A stretch of 64,000 nt of DNA from Acinetobacter dispersus. GTDB lineage: Bacteria > Pseudomonadota > Gammaproteobacteria > Pseudomonadales > Moraxellaceae. The notes below the pieces were generated by a model. That model searched no databases, was not told the DNA's origin, and was given only the letters and a program-made list of their open reading frames with translations. Of this stretch, positions 43,312 to 52,779 are shown in pieces; position 1 is the first letter of the stretch; every line of letters begins with the position of its first letter. The stretch spans positions 2,604,001-2,668,000 of the forward strand of contig NZ_CP041970.1 in NCBI RefSeq assembly GCF_009884975.1. The letters run 5' to 3'. The translations under genes and the position numbers were made by a program.

Positions 43312-44337
43312 TTAACGATGGGCTAAGGTATGAGTGAGTGCGTCAAGATTAGCCTGAACCAGACTGGCAAGCAAATCTATATGGGCCTGATCTGCATTCA
43401 AGGCAGCAATATAGGCATAATCTCCACCACCTGCATACTGGAAAATCTCTTTATTTTGCATTGCCAACTCTTCCAGCGTTTCTAGACAATCGGCTGAAAA
43501 TGCAGGACTAATCACCTGCACAGACTGAACTTTTTGCTCGCCCCATTGTTGTAATAGTTGGTCGGTATACGGTTTGACCCACTCTTGTTTGCCAAAACGA
43601 GATTGAAAGCTGATTGCCCATTCATGCTCTTGCAGATGTAAAGCCTCTGCCACCAGACGCGCAGTCATTCGACAACGATCGGCATAAGGATCACCTTTAT
43701 CGGCATAAGGCTGAGGAATACCGTGGAACGACATGAGTAATTTTTCAGGTTTTCCATGCTGCAATTGATAATTTAATACACTATCTACCAAAGCCTGAAT
43801 AAACAGAGGATGCTGATAATAATCCTTAATCAGGGTAATACCAGGTAAGTGGCGCTGCTGTGGAATCCATTTGGCAAAGGCATCGTATAAAGGTGCAGTT
43901 GAGGTCGCAGAATATTGCGGGAACAAGGGTAATAAAATGACATGCTCTTGTGGGGTTTGCGCCAGTTGATCAAGTACATCATGAATACTGGGTTGACCAT
44001 AAGTCATTGCAGGGACAACGCTAAGATCAAACTGATGATTTTCTTCTTGTAGACGCTGCTTAATCAGCAGTGTTTGTTCCAATACAATTTCACGCATTGG
44101 CGAGTCATTTGACCAAACCGAAGCATAAGCTTCAGCCACACGTTTTGGACGAAAGGTCAGGACAAATAAGTGCAGGATGATCCACCAAAGCAGTTTTGGA
44201 ATCTCGATCACACGTGTATCAGATAAAAATTGCTTCAGAAAGCGTCGTACAGCTGGCACAGTAGCTGCATCAGGCGTTCCCAAATTTGCCAGAATCACCG
44301 TCACTTTAGGTTTTTGTGTCGCTAACATAGACCGCAT
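43312..44337 (-). CDS. hemH: Ferrochelatase
   Basis: HemH inserts Fe2+ into protoporphyrin IX, the last step of haem b synthesis. The protein has [56 protein letters not shown] (catalytic His in SFHG) and [16 protein letters not shown], the standard ferrochelatase signatures. The frame opens with TTG at 44361; I place the start at the ATG at 44337 (MRSMLATQ), giving 341 residues, but ATG 44328 is also possible. It lies downstream of the DUF4062 gene by 62 bp. Confidence 0.93.
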   Translation of the reverse strand: MRSMLATQKPKVTVILANLGTPDAATVPAVRRFLKQFLSDTRVIEIPKLLWWIILHLFVLTFRPKRVAEAYASVWSNDSPMREIVLEQTLLIKQRLQEENHQFDLSVVPAMTYGQPSIHDVLDQLAQTPQEHVILLPLFPQYSATSTAPLYDAFAKWIPQQRHLPGITLIKDYYQHPLFIQALVDSVLNYQLQHGKPEKLLMSFHGIPQPYADKGDPYADRCRMTARLVAEALHLQEHEWAISFQSRFGKQEWVKPYTDQLLQQWGEQKVQSVQVISPAFSADCLETLEELAMQNKEIFQYAGGGDYAYIAALNADQAHIDLLASLVQANLDALTHTLAHR

Positions 44338-44398
44338 CCGCTTTTCATTGAATTCATTCAATTACTTTAGCAGTTTTAGCGCTTTTTACTAAATTGGA

Positions 44399-45427
44399 TT
44401 AATGCATGGTCTTAAATTGAAAAACCCGATTACTGTCCAAAACATTACTTTCCAACAATTTCTGCCCTTTGGAAGTCAGTTGCCACAACATACGCTGGCG
44501 ATCATCCCGTCCAGTTGGCACAATCCATTCATTTTGACGCATTTGTAACTTGATCTCATGCAAAGCACGAATATTTACCTGCGCGCGCGACACCGCATGC
44601 GCCCGTGGCATTTCTTTGCGGGCATCGTCCAAACCCGTTTCATTCAAATATTCATTCATTCTTTTTGAAAAATATTCTTCAGGGGTCGGAGTCACAAATG
44701 CTGTGCCTAGAACATTTAACAATTGCGCCCAAGTCATTTTACGATGCGATTTAACTTCCTTGAAGTTACCATCTTGATAAGCATGCATACGGTATTCAAA
44801 TGAATAGAGTTCGTGCATAGAGACTTTGGGTACATTGGTCAGCGGGTCTGCCTCACGGTTCCCCAGTTCAGTTTCCAGCTGTTTCACTTTGGCACGCAAT
44901 GCATCAATTTCATCGCGCAATACTTGCGTGTTTTGTGGACGTACCCAACCCACTACAGGATAACGCTCTAGCATCTGCGGCATACTAGAACGCACTGCCA
45001 ACTCTAGATCTCTTAATGTGCGATAACAGAATACTTGGTCAACTTCATGTTGAAGCTGCTTTCTAAACTCTTTAAATTTTTCTTTTAACTCAGATTTATG
45101 ATCATGCAGTTTTGTATCACGCGATTCTGGATCTTCATGCATAAACACAATCACAGGCTTCTGTTTGGTCATCGCATAAATATATTCCAGATGCATATAG
45201 CCCACACCTGAAACCGATTGTTCGCCATATTGGCTACCCAATAGAATCACCACATAATCACAATCATCAATTTGACGGCGTGCAATTGATGTACTTAAAG
45301 GCGTACGTTGTTCTAAACCCCAAGACAGGAATCCCATTCCCACAAGAGTTTGTGCCAAAACCGCTCGCTCTGGTTGCATTTCATTGCCAGAGGTAGAAAT
45401 AAAGACTTGATAACGAGTATCTTGCAT
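44399..45427 (-). CDS. Stand-alone DUF4062 domain protein
   Basis: The 342-residue protein begins YQVFISTSGNEMQPERAVLAQ and continues with GLEQRTPLSTSIARRQIDDCDYVVILLGSQYG (read as two stretches), YMHLEYIYAMTKQKPVIVFMHED. This is the DUF4062 domain (about residues 5-130). The domain has a Rossmann-like fold related to TIR and nucleoside-hydrolase-like families. It is often the N-terminal effector of large STAND/NACHT signalling proteins. Here it is not fused to an ATPase. The rest is a coiled-coil-like helix (EIDALRAKVKQLETELGNRE), a basic region and a winged-helix-like C-terminus (about 230-335). No membrane segment. Function unknown. Confidence 0.85.
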   Translation of the reverse strand: MQDTRYQVFISTSGNEMQPERAVLAQTLVGMGFLSWGLEQRTPLSTSIARRQIDDCDYVVILLGSQYGEQSVSGVGYMHLEYIYAMTKQKPVIVFMHEDPESRDTKLHDHKSELKEKFKEFRKQLQHEVDQVFCYRTLRDLELAVRSSMPQMLERYPVVGWVRPQNTQVLRDEIDALRAKVKQLETELGNREADPLTNVPKVSMHELYSFEYRMHAYQDGNFKEVKSHRKMTWAQLLNVLGTAFVTPTPEEYFSKRMNEYLNETGLDDARKEMPRAHAVSRAQVNIRALHEIKLQMRQNEWIVPTGRDDRQRMLWQLTSKGQKLLESNVLDSNRVFQFKTMH

Positions 45428-45523
45428 AGGCTAAGCCCCAATTCATTTATCAATAATATCAAGTATGCATCTTGATTTTTATTAACAGCTATCCCCAATA
45501 AAATATATAAAACTGGCTCGATT

Positions 45524-46411
45524 TTAGATATGAGAAACACCTAGATCGTCCAAATTTCTAACTTTCCATGTTAATTGTTCTGGTATTAGGTGCTGAAGGA
45601 CTGGTTGCAGTGCAACAGCATTGTTACCACTGACATAACATTCAATACGTGTAATGTTATGACGCAATTTGTCACATAATAACCCATTTTTAATTAAAAT
45701 ATAGGTGGTTTGTCGTGCAACTGCTTGTCCAGAATCAATTAATTTTAATTTTTCTGCAAAAATCTGATGAATCGCTTGTTTTAGAAATGGATAGTGAGTA
45801 CATCCCAGCACTAAATAATCAGCACCCTGTTCAACCACAGGTTGAAGTATCTGTTGCAAGACATTTAAACATGCTGGACTCATTTCCTGACCAGCTTCCA
45901 CAAACGGTACCAATTCTAAATTCGTGACTGTTAGAACATTGACACCAGCAGGTTCCGCAAATTTAGCGATGACATCTTTGATCAACTGACCGCGAAAGGT
46001 TGCAGGTGTCGCCAGTACAGCTACAACTTTTGACTGGGTTTGAATCACTGCGGGTTTCAATGCAGGTACTAAGCCAACAATTGGAAATCGCTCACCATAA
46101 TGGTCACGTAAATAATCTAAGCTAAATGCCGAAGCTGTATTACATGCGACTACCGCAATTTTGCAGCCTTGACGATACAACCATTCAATCGCTTTAGCCG
46201 TGAGCTGGCGGATTTCCTGATCGCTACGTGCGCCATACGGGACATGTGCCGTATCTGCATAGTAGATAATCTGTTCATTGGGTAAATGTCGGGCAATCTC
46301 CTGCGCGACTGACAATCCACCTACCCCTGAATCAAAAACACCAATAGGCGCATCTGATGACGCATGTGGCATAGGATTGAGTAAAAGAGGCATCGATTGA
46401 ACAGCTGTCAT
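45524..46411 (-). CDS. murI: Glutamate racemase
   Basis: MurI makes D-glutamate for peptidoglycan. The protein has PIGVFDSGVGGLSVAQEIARH (first Cys-region loop), YADTAHVPYG, VVACNTASAFSLDYLR (catalytic Cys) and LVLGCTHYPFLK (second Cys). ATG at 46411 (MTAVQS) is taken as the start over GTG 46417; M at 46369 is also possible, so the N-terminus is uncertain. The 295-residue size is a little long because of a low-conservation N-terminal stretch. Confidence 0.94.
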   Translation of the reverse strand: MTAVQSMPLLLNPMPHASSDAPIGVFDSGVGGLSVAQEIARHLPNEQIIYYADTAHVPYGARSDQEIRQLTAKAIEWLYRQGCKIAVVACNTASAFSLDYLRDHYGERFPIVGLVPALKPAVIQTQSKVVAVLATPATFRGQLIKDVIAKFAEPAGVNVLTVTNLELVPFVEAGQEMSPACLNVLQQILQPVVEQGADYLVLGCTHYPFLKQAIHQIFAEKLKLIDSGQAVARQTTYILIKNGLLCDKLRHNITRIECYVSGNNAVALQPVLQHLIPEQLTWKVRNLDDLGVSHI

Positions 46412-46454
46412 ACACACTTAGGCATTGGTTTATTCGCTCTTTTAAGCTTAAACC

Positions 46455-47078
46455 TCAGGTGCTCAAATGCAAGACCAAATCACCACTTTTTAGTGTTAAA
46501 ACCGTCTCGCCCTGCGCATTTTCAGACAAACTGCCGTAGTTCACGAGATGATAAAAACTCTGACGTTGAATCAAGGCATTCATACCAAAGCGAACATGTA
46601 CATAAGGCCTTAACTCACCGTCATATTCACGCATAAAAATGGGATGTTGCTCATCAACAATCACCACATCCTGATTGATCGTCGTCAGCTGCAAATAGGT
46701 TTTACCTTCGATTTCCACCTGATCTGCCTGATTAACGAGCAAAGGCTCATCTTCGACTTCAATTTCAATCTGTTCAACTGGGGTTTTAAGATAGAATTTG
46801 CCATCTTCTTTCCACAAGACTTTGCTAAACAGGTCGAGTAGCGCTTGTCGTTTGACCAATTGACCTTCGTGCCACCATTCGCCATTGGCTTTTATGCGTA
46901 GATCCATTTTGCCGCAATGCTTTGGATGCCACTGCTCCAATGGGGGAATTGACCTTTTGTGACTTTGCTGTACATCTTTTATGTATTGTGCAATGTCGAT
47001 TAAGTTTTTATCATCAGAAAACATGATTTTTCCCTGATTTTCTAAAGGGTTTTGTGGAGAATCATTTTCATTTATCAT
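46455..47078 (-). CDS. DUF1285 family protein
   Basis: The 207-residue protein contains IPPLEQWHPKHCGKMDLRIKANGEWWHEGQ (in stretches), RQALLDLFSKVLWKEDGKFYLKTPVE and YVHVRFGMNALIQRQSFYHLV, the DUF1285 pattern found in many proteobacteria. It is a soluble beta-rich protein of unknown function. It lies upstream of murI, 37 bp from it, and probably shares a transcript. Confidence 0.88.
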   Translation of the reverse strand: MINENDSPQNPLENQGKIMFSDDKNLIDIAQYIKDVQQSHKRSIPPLEQWHPKHCGKMDLRIKANGEWWHEGQLVKRQALLDLFSKVLWKEDGKFYLKTPVEQIEIEVEDEPLLVNQADQVEIEGKTYLQLTTINQDVVIVDEQHPIFMREYDGELRPYVHVRFGMNALIQRQSFYHLVNYGSLSENAQGETVLTLKSGDLVLHLST

Positions 47079-47264
47079 AGTTTATGCCTTGATGACGAGA
47101 AAATATGACCGCTCAGCCAATTGGCGAGACCAAGGTTTAAAACTATACTAGCCCAAACGTTTGCGAGCACATACTATCATTTGTGTTCGGCAATTCAGAA
47201 CACTCATGGCAGCACCGAATCGCAATATTACGGTTGCCACCCTTAAAAATATGAGGAGTCCTAC

Positions 47265-48977
47265 ATGGAACACATCGAACGTGAAGCGATGGAGTTTGAC
47301 GTAGTGATCGTTGGCGCAGGACCTTCGGGTTTATCTGCTGCGATTAAAATTCGTCAATTAGCGATTGAAAACAACCTACCTGATCTTTCTGTATGTGTTG
47401 TTGAAAAAGGCTCTGAAGTAGGTGCGCATATCCTTTCTGGTGCTGTACTTGAACCACGTGCCATGAACGAATTATTTCCGAACTGGAAAGAAGAAGGTGC
47501 GCCACTGAATGTCCCTGTAACAGGCGACGAAACATATTTCTTACTGTCTGATAGCAAAGCACAAAAAATGCCGCATTGGATGGTGCCTAAATCAATGCAC
47601 AACGATGGAAACTATGTGGTTTCTCTTGGTAACGTTGTTCGCTGGTTAGGTCAAAAAGCCGAAGAACTTGAAGTTTCAATCTTCCCAGGCTTTGCTGCTG
47701 CTGAAGTGCTTTACCATGAAGATGGTACGGTAAAAGGCATTCAAACAGGTGATATGGGGATTGGCAAAAATGGTGAGCCAACACATAACTTCACGCCTGG
47801 CTATGAACTGCATGCCAAATACACATTATTTGCTGAAGGCTGCCGCGGCCACCTTGGTAAGCGCCTGATTGCCAAATACAATCTAGATAAAGATGCTGAT
47901 CCACAACATTACGGTATCGGGATTAAAGAACTTTGGGAAATTGATCCTGCAAAACACAAACCAGGTTTAGTGATGCATGGCGCTGGTTGGCCTTTGTCTG
48001 AAACAGGCTCTACTGGTGGTTGGTGGTTATATCACGCAGAAAACAATCAAGTTACCATGGGCATGATCGTAGATTTATCTTATGAAAATCCACACATGTA
48101 CCCATTCATGGAAATGCAACGTTGGAAAACACACCCAACCATCAAGCAATTCCTTGAAGGTGGCAAACGTATTTCTTATGGTGCTCGTGCTGTTGTGAAA
48201 GGTGGCTTCAATGCTTTACCTAAACTTACCTTCCCAGGCGGTTGCTTGATTGGTGATGATGCTGGTTTCTTGAACTTCTCAAAAATCAAAGGCTCACACA
48301 CTGCAATGAAATCAGGCATGTTGTGTGGTGAGGCAGTATTTGAAGCGATTGCTGCGGGTGTTGCTAAAGGTGGTGATCTGGCGATTGCACGTGTGCTTGA
48401 AGGCGAAGACCACTTCGATAAAGAATTAACTGCTTATACCGATAAATATAACAATTCTTGGTTAAAAGAAGAGTTATATAGCTCGCGTAACTTTGGTCCA
48501 GCGATGCATAAGTTTGGTCAATGGATTGGTGGTGCATTTAACTTTATCGATCAAAACATCTTTAAAGTGCCATTCACTCTGCATGATCTTAAACAAGACT
48601 TTGCAGTGCTTAAAACAGTGGATGCTTCAACGTTTAAACCAAACTATCCAAAACCAGATGGCAAGTTGACCTTTGACCGTTTATCTTCTGTATTCGTATC
48701 AAATACTGTACATGAAGAAAATCAGCCAGCCCATTTGAAGTTAACTGATCCATCTATTCCAGTGAATGTAAACCTACCAAAATGGGATGAGCCAGCTCAA
48801 CGCTACTGCCCTGCTGGTGTTTATGAAATCATGGAAAATGATGATGGTTCTAAACGCTTCCAGATCAATGCTGCGAACTGTGTACACTGTAAGACTTGTG
48901 ATATCAAAGACCCATCACAAAACATTACGTGGGTAACGCCTGAGGGTGGCGGTGGTCCAAACTACCCGAATATGTAA
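47265..48977 (+). CDS. Electron transfer flavoprotein-ubiquinone oxidoreductase
   Basis: ETF-QO passes electrons from acyl-CoA and other dehydrogenases, via ETF, to ubiquinone in the inner membrane. The 570-residue protein has the FAD motif DVVIVGAGPSGLSAAIKI at the N-terminus, the ubiquinone-binding insert, and four C-terminal cysteines (RYCPAGVYE and ANCVHCKTCDIKDPSQNI) that bind one [4Fe-4S] cluster. The end GGGGPNYPNM is typical. It is monocistronic with a perfect terminator. Confidence 0.96.
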   Translation: MEHIEREAMEFDVVIVGAGPSGLSAAIKIRQLAIENNLPDLSVCVVEKGSEVGAHILSGAVLEPRAMNELFPNWKEEGAPLNVPVTGDETYFLLSDSKAQKMPHWMVPKSMHNDGNYVVSLGNVVRWLGQKAEELEVSIFPGFAAAEVLYHEDGTVKGIQTGDMGIGKNGEPTHNFTPGYELHAKYTLFAEGCRGHLGKRLIAKYNLDKDADPQHYGIGIKELWEIDPAKHKPGLVMHGAGWPLSETGSTGGWWLYHAENNQVTMGMIVDLSYENPHMYPFMEMQRWKTHPTIKQFLEGGKRISYGARAVVKGGFNALPKLTFPGGCLIGDDAGFLNFSKIKGSHTAMKSGMLCGEAVFEAIAAGVAKGGDLAIARVLEGEDHFDKELTAYTDKYNNSWLKEELYSSRNFGPAMHKFGQWIGGAFNFIDQNIFKVPFTLHDLKQDFAVLKTVDASTFKPNYPKPDGKLTFDRLSSVFVSNTVHEENQPAHLKLTDPSIPVNVNLPKWDEPAQRYCPAGVYEIMENDDGSKRFQINAANCVHCKTCDIKDPSQNITWVTPEGGGGPNYPNM

Positions 48978-48984
48978 TTCAAAA

Positions 48985-49016
48985 TAAAAAATCCGAGTTT
49001 AGACTCGGATTTTTTA
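48985..49016. terminator. Bidirectional terminator between ETF-QO and tusA
   Basis: ATCCGAGT and ACTCGGAT pair perfectly around TTAG, with A-run before and T-run after. Confidence 0.92.
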
Positions 49017-49046
49017 TGCTTTCGTTTTATTTGGCTGAAATGACAG

Positions 49047-49307
49047 TTAACCCTTCTGCACCAAATAACGATATTCCGTATTGCTATTTTCATCTTGGCT
49101 TTCTTCTTTGAGTACCAACTCATGCCCAAGATGCATACAAAATTTTGGAATATCCCATGATGTTGATGGATCTGTAGCTAAGACTTCGACAATATCGCCA
49201 GACTTGGCTTTGCGAATGGCTTGATGCAACATCATCACAGGTTCAGGGCAACGTAAACCTCGCGTATTGATTTGAACAGTAGGAAGTTTTGGTTGTTCAG
49301 ACATCAT
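49047..49307 (-). CDS. tusA: Sulfurtransferase TusA-family protein
   Basis: TusA accepts persulfide sulfur from IscS and passes it on for tRNA 2-thiouridine synthesis and other uses. The start at 49307 (ATG, with GAG five bases upstream) gives 86 residues; the frame also opens with TTG at 49316. The catalytic Cys lies in RGLRCPEPVMMLHQAIR, with the Cys-Pro motif intact; DIPKFCMHLGHELV follows. Other tus genes are not nearby. Confidence 0.88.
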   Translation of the reverse strand: MMSEQPKLPTVQINTRGLRCPEPVMMLHQAIRKAKSGDIVEVLATDPSTSWDIPKFCMHLGHELVLKEESQDENSNTEYRYLVQKG

Positions 49308-49479
49308 AAAACTCAAATATTCGAATTTTCACATTTTAGCATAAACTGCTGATATGAAAATCATCAGCAGCTTTTTGAAAAACTGTACGTTTTTTACATA
49401 GTATTATTGATGCATATCCGCTTTATCTTCGGTATGATGAAAATCATCTAATTGATATAGAGAGTCTTTAGGAAAGATC

Positions 49480-50319
49480 ATGGTCGAGGAATCCAGTCCA
49501 TCGTGGGGTATGCGTGGCTTAAGAAAATGGTTAGGTACCGCACCTGAAACCCGCGATGAATTACTCAAGTTAGTTCAAGACTCACGTCGCTTTTTAGAGC
49601 CAGATACTGTTGCTATGCTTGAGGGTGTTCTCGATCTGCCAGCAACTAAGATTCGAGAAGTCATGACGCCGCGTACAGCGATTATCAGCTTGCAGGAAGA
49701 TGATCAATTACTTGATATTCTGCATGTGCTGATTGATTCGGCACATTCGCGCTTCCCAGTATTCTCTGCGGATCAAACGGATAATGTCGTTGGTATCTTA
49801 TTAGCGAAAGATCTATTGCCCTTCTTAACAGAACGTAATGTCAAAGTCGATATTCGCTCACTGATGCGTCAGCCTGTATTTGTACCTGAAAGTGCACGTT
49901 CAGACCAAGTGTTGCGCATGTTGAAAAATACCCAAACCCATATTGCGATTGTCATCGATGAATATGGTTCGACTTCTGGTTTAGTCACACTTGAAGACAT
50001 TCTCGAAGAGATTGTCGGTGAAATTGAAGATGAGCACGATATCGCAGACGAAGAAGCACTGTATATCGTCCCAGACAATGATCCGACCACAGCCAATACC
50101 TGGATTGTGCAGGCACTTACACCAATCGAACACTTCAACACTATTTTAGATGCAGATTTTTCTGACGATGAAGTTGAAACTATGGGCGGTTTACTGCTGC
50201 AAGAGATTGGTTTAGTGAGCGATTTACAAGGTCAAACCATTGAACTTGGCGATTGGCAATTTACCATTATTGAAGCAGATGCACGCACTATCCATCTGAT
50301 TCGAGCTGTCCGTCAATGA
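49480..50319 (+). CDS. corC: CorC/HlyC-family CBS-domain protein
   Basis: CorC has two CBS domains (about 65-185; VMTPRTAIISLQEDDQL, HSRFPVFSADQTDNVVGIL and FVPESARSDQVLRML) and a C-terminal CorC_HlyC transporter-associated domain (EHFNTIL.A onward). It lacks transmembrane segments. The E. coli homologue YbeX is linked to Mg/Co resistance and ribosome maturation. It overlaps lnt by 4 bp (ATGA), as in E. coli, so co-translation is expected. Confidence 0.93.
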   Translation: MVEESSPSWGMRGLRKWLGTAPETRDELLKLVQDSRRFLEPDTVAMLEGVLDLPATKIREVMTPRTAIISLQEDDQLLDILHVLIDSAHSRFPVFSADQTDNVVGILLAKDLLPFLTERNVKVDIRSLMRQPVFVPESARSDQVLRMLKNTQTHIAIVIDEYGSTSGLVTLEDILEEIVGEIEDEHDIADEEALYIVPDNDPTTANTWIVQALTPIEHFNTILDADFSDDEVETMGGLLLQEIGLVSDLQGQTIELGDWQFTIIEADARTIHLIRAVRQ

Positions 50320-51875
50320 GAACCTATTTTGAGAAGCTGTTAAATCCATCTCAAGCACAAACTCAGCTTCCTTTTATTTTTCCCCTATTGATTGCACTAA
50401 TTTCTGGTGCAATCTTTAGTTTGGCTTTAGCCCCATATTATTTTTGGTGGCTTGCGATTCTGTCGCCTGCACTATTGTATGCGGTATTACGTCAACGTAG
50501 TCCACGCCAAGCTTTTGCGCTGGGTTGGGCCTATGGTTTTGGTTTATGGTTTGTCGGCGCGTTCTGGCTCTACACCTCTATCCATACCTACGGCGATACC
50601 AATGCCTTTCTAAGCATTTTGATGATTGTCTTTATGGCAGCCGCAATGGGCTTATTTACTGCATTTCAAACCTGGTTGTATCGTCGCTTCTTCCCAGAAA
50701 CACCGTTAACCTTCGCTCCACTCTGGGTTTTATTTGAGTGGGCAAAAACTTGGGTATTCACAGGTTTTCCATGGTTATTTGCAGGTTATGCCTTCACTGA
50801 ACGTTTACTCGATGGCTATGCACCTTTATTTGGTGTCTATGCCGTTTCTTTCGTGGTCATCGTACTGGCCTGTGCCTTAGTCGAGATTTTAAATCGTCGT
50901 TGGTTTTGGGCGATTCCTTCAGCACTCTTGGTATTAGGTGCTTGGGGGGCTGGGTTTATTCAATTTGTACAGCCTAAAGCAGCGAAGCCGCTGAGTGTTT
51001 CACTGATCCAAGGGAATATTCCGCAAGATCTGAAATGGTTAACTGAATATCAGATTAAAACCTTGGAAATTTATGCCACCCTGACGCGCGCAGAATGGGG
51101 CCGTGATCTGATCGTTTGGCCTGAATCATCAATTCCAATGTTCCAGACCGATATTCAAGAATTCTTGGATGCGATGGCAGCACAGGCGAAGAAAACCGAT
51201 AGCGCTTGGGTCACAGGTATTCCTTATTGGGATCTGGCTAAATCGCAGCAAGTAGGTGAGCCGTTGTACTACAACAGTATTATGGCATCAGGTAGCGATT
51301 CATATGGTCTGTATAAGAAACAACGTTTAGTACCGTTTGGTGAATATATTCCACTGTCAGGCATGCTGAAATGGGTACTGCCTGCAATGCAAAACGATGT
51401 CAGTATGAGTGGTTTTTCACGTGGTGAAGCCAATCAAAAACCGCTGACTGTGAAAGGTCATGCACTGGCAGCCGCCATTTGCTATGAAGTGGCGTATCCA
51501 AACCTGACTCGTCGTAATGCATCTAACAGTGACTTCTTAATCACCGTGTCAAATGACGCTTGGTTTACAGGTACAGCTGGACCTTGGCAACACCTGCAAA
51601 TGGTACAGATGCGTGCCAAAGAAAATGGTCGTTGGTTTATTCGTGCCACCAATACAGGTGTAACCGCGTTTATCGATCAGAATGGTCATATTGTCAAACA
51701 AGCACCAATGGATCTAGAAGTGGTCTTGCGTGGTGAATTACCTGCCATGCAAGGACAAACGCTCTACAACCGTTTAAGCGATTATCCGATCTTGATTTTC
51801 TCACTATTATTGTTAGTGATGGGGTGGATTTATCGTCCACATAAAGTTGATATTAGCTTCAAATCCCGTCGATAA
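50316..51875 (+). CDS. lnt: Apolipoprotein N-acyltransferase
   Basis: Lnt adds the third acyl chain to the N-terminal Cys of lipoproteins, in the inner membrane. The 519-residue protein has about six N-terminal hydrophobic segments, then a periplasmic nitrilase domain (about 230-480) with the catalytic triad in LIVWPESSIPM (Glu), KKQRLVPFGEYIPL (Lys) and AAICYEVAYP (Cys), and a C-terminal transmembrane helix. It would complete the lipoproteins seen elsewhere in this window. Confidence 0.95.
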   Translation: MRTYFEKLLNPSQAQTQLPFIFPLLIALISGAIFSLALAPYYFWWLAILSPALLYAVLRQRSPRQAFALGWAYGFGLWFVGAFWLYTSIHTYGDTNAFLSILMIVFMAAAMGLFTAFQTWLYRRFFPETPLTFAPLWVLFEWAKTWVFTGFPWLFAGYAFTERLLDGYAPLFGVYAVSFVVIVLACALVEILNRRWFWAIPSALLVLGAWGAGFIQFVQPKAAKPLSVSLIQGNIPQDLKWLTEYQIKTLEIYATLTRAEWGRDLIVWPESSIPMFQTDIQEFLDAMAAQAKKTDSAWVTGIPYWDLAKSQQVGEPLYYNSIMASGSDSYGLYKKQRLVPFGEYIPLSGMLKWVLPAMQNDVSMSGFSRGEANQKPLTVKGHALAAAICYEVAYPNLTRRNASNSDFLITVSNDAWFTGTAGPWQHLQMVQMRAKENGRWFIRATNTGVTAFIDQNGHIVKQAPMDLEVVLRGELPAMQGQTLYNRLSDYPILIFSLLLLVMGWIYRPHKVDISFKSRR

Positions 51876-51876
51876 A

Positions 51877-52215
51877 TTACAGTAACTTTGTGCCCAGAGG
51901 AACATCAAACTCTGAGACACAAAGTGCGACATCCCCTTCTGCATTATGAAAACCTGTCACCAAGCACTCTGATTGAATCGGTCCAATTTGTTTTTTTGGA
52001 AAATTGATGACCGCAACCACCAGTTTCCCAATCAAATCATCAGGCTGATACAGCTTGGTAATTTGCGCACTAGATTTTCTGATGCCAAGTTCTTCACCAA
52101 AATCTACCTGCAAAATATAAGCGGGTTTCCGCGCTTGTTGAAACACTTCCGCCTGAATGATTCTACCCACACGTAATTCAACCTTGCTAAAGTCATTCCA
52201 TTCGATCTGTTGCAT
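51877..52215 (-). CDS. csaA: CsaA-type tRNA-binding domain protein
   Basis: The 112-residue protein is one tRNA-binding (OB-fold) domain: FSKVELRVGRIIQAEVFQQ, PAYILQVDFGEELGIRKSSAQIT, VVAVINFPKKQIGPIQSECLV and LGTKLL at the end. This is the CsaA layout; the role (chaperone-like or tRNA binding) is not proven in Acinetobacter. AAGGAAAAAGC precedes the ATG. It is convergent with lnt, one base apart. Confidence 0.92.
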   Translation of the reverse strand: MQQIEWNDFSKVELRVGRIIQAEVFQQARKPAYILQVDFGEELGIRKSSAQITKLYQPDDLIGKLVVAVINFPKKQIGPIQSECLVTGFHNAEGDVALCVSEFDVPLGTKLL

Positions 52216-52342
52216 GCTTTTTCCTTTTCTCTCTTTTTAAGCCCAGTTGCAGCATAGCGAATCTATCCGACTCAATAAATACGCTTATTTTTATTTTCAA
52301 TTGAGTAACTTCATGCTAAATTAATTTTGCTGATCATAAAGC

Positions 52343-52356
52343 CGTAAACGTTTACG
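52343..52356. promoter_or_regulatory. 14-bp perfect palindrome, LacI/PurR-type operator shape
   Basis: CGTAAACGTTTACG is its own reverse complement, with the central CG flanked by symmetric half-sites, the form of many LacI-family operators. It lies 105 bp before the DUF2798 gene. No LacI-family gene is in this window. Confidence 0.45.
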
Positions 52357-52400
52357 TCAATCAACGTGCCAACATATCTCCAACAAGGCTTGGAGCTATT

Positions 52401-52427
52401 TGATCAAGATATTTTTATCTTTGATCA
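52401..52427. repeat. Hairpin in the DUF2798 leader
   Basis: TGATCAAGATA (52401-52411) pairs with TATCTTTGATCA (52416-52427) with one extra T. Likely present in the leader transcript. Confidence 0.4.
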
Positions 52428-52460
52428 GGCACTGGCGTTTGTTGGTTTACGGAGTAAAAA

Positions 52461-52724
52461 ATGCAGAGTTCAAAATCTTTTTGTTTTAATTTTCAAAAAA
52501 TTCCTAATCGTTACGCATCCTTTGTTTTACCTTTCTTCTTATCCATTATCATGACTTTTATTGTGTCTTGTATTAGTACGCTCAGAAGTATGGGATTTGA
52601 GCAGTTCTCTTTTTCTACGTGGATGTCGGCATGGGGAATTTCTTGGCTGATCGCATTTCCTGTGCTGCTCTTGGTGTTACCTATCGTGCGTAAAATGACA
52701 ATGCTATTGGTTCGACCAGTTTAA
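52461..52724 (+). CDS. DUF2798 family small membrane protein
   Basis: The 87-residue protein has two transmembrane segments (about 22-40 and 52-75): FVLPFFLSIIMTFIVSCIST and WGISWLIAFPVLLLVLPIVRKM. The pattern with R and K around the second segment fits DUF2798. GGAG sits 8 bases before the ATG. Role unknown. It has a strong terminator and an unusually long leader with a palindrome and hairpin. Confidence 0.8.
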   Translation: MQSSKSFCFNFQKIPNRYASFVLPFFLSIIMTFIVSCISTLRSMGFEQFSFSTWMSAWGISWLIAFPVLLLVLPIVRKMTMLLVRPV

Positions 52725-52735
52725 ATTTAGGCCAT

Positions 52736-52766
52736 AAAAAAACGTAGATCTTGGGTCTACGTTTTT
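52736..52766. terminator. Terminator after DUF2798, bidirectional
   Basis: AAACGTAGA and TCTACGTTT pair around TCTTGGG, with A and T runs outside. Confidence 0.88.
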
Positions 52767-52779
52767 GAATATCTTTGGC

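Noticed and set aside
44399..45427. DUF4062 protein as part of a defence island
   Set aside because: Its neighbours are hemH, murI and DUF1285, all core genes; no nuclease, ATPase or mobile element is nearby.
52366..52554. 62-codon frame overlapping the DUF2798 leader and gene
   Set aside because: It runs out of frame through the DUF2798 gene, which has the better ribosome-binding site and real membrane segments.
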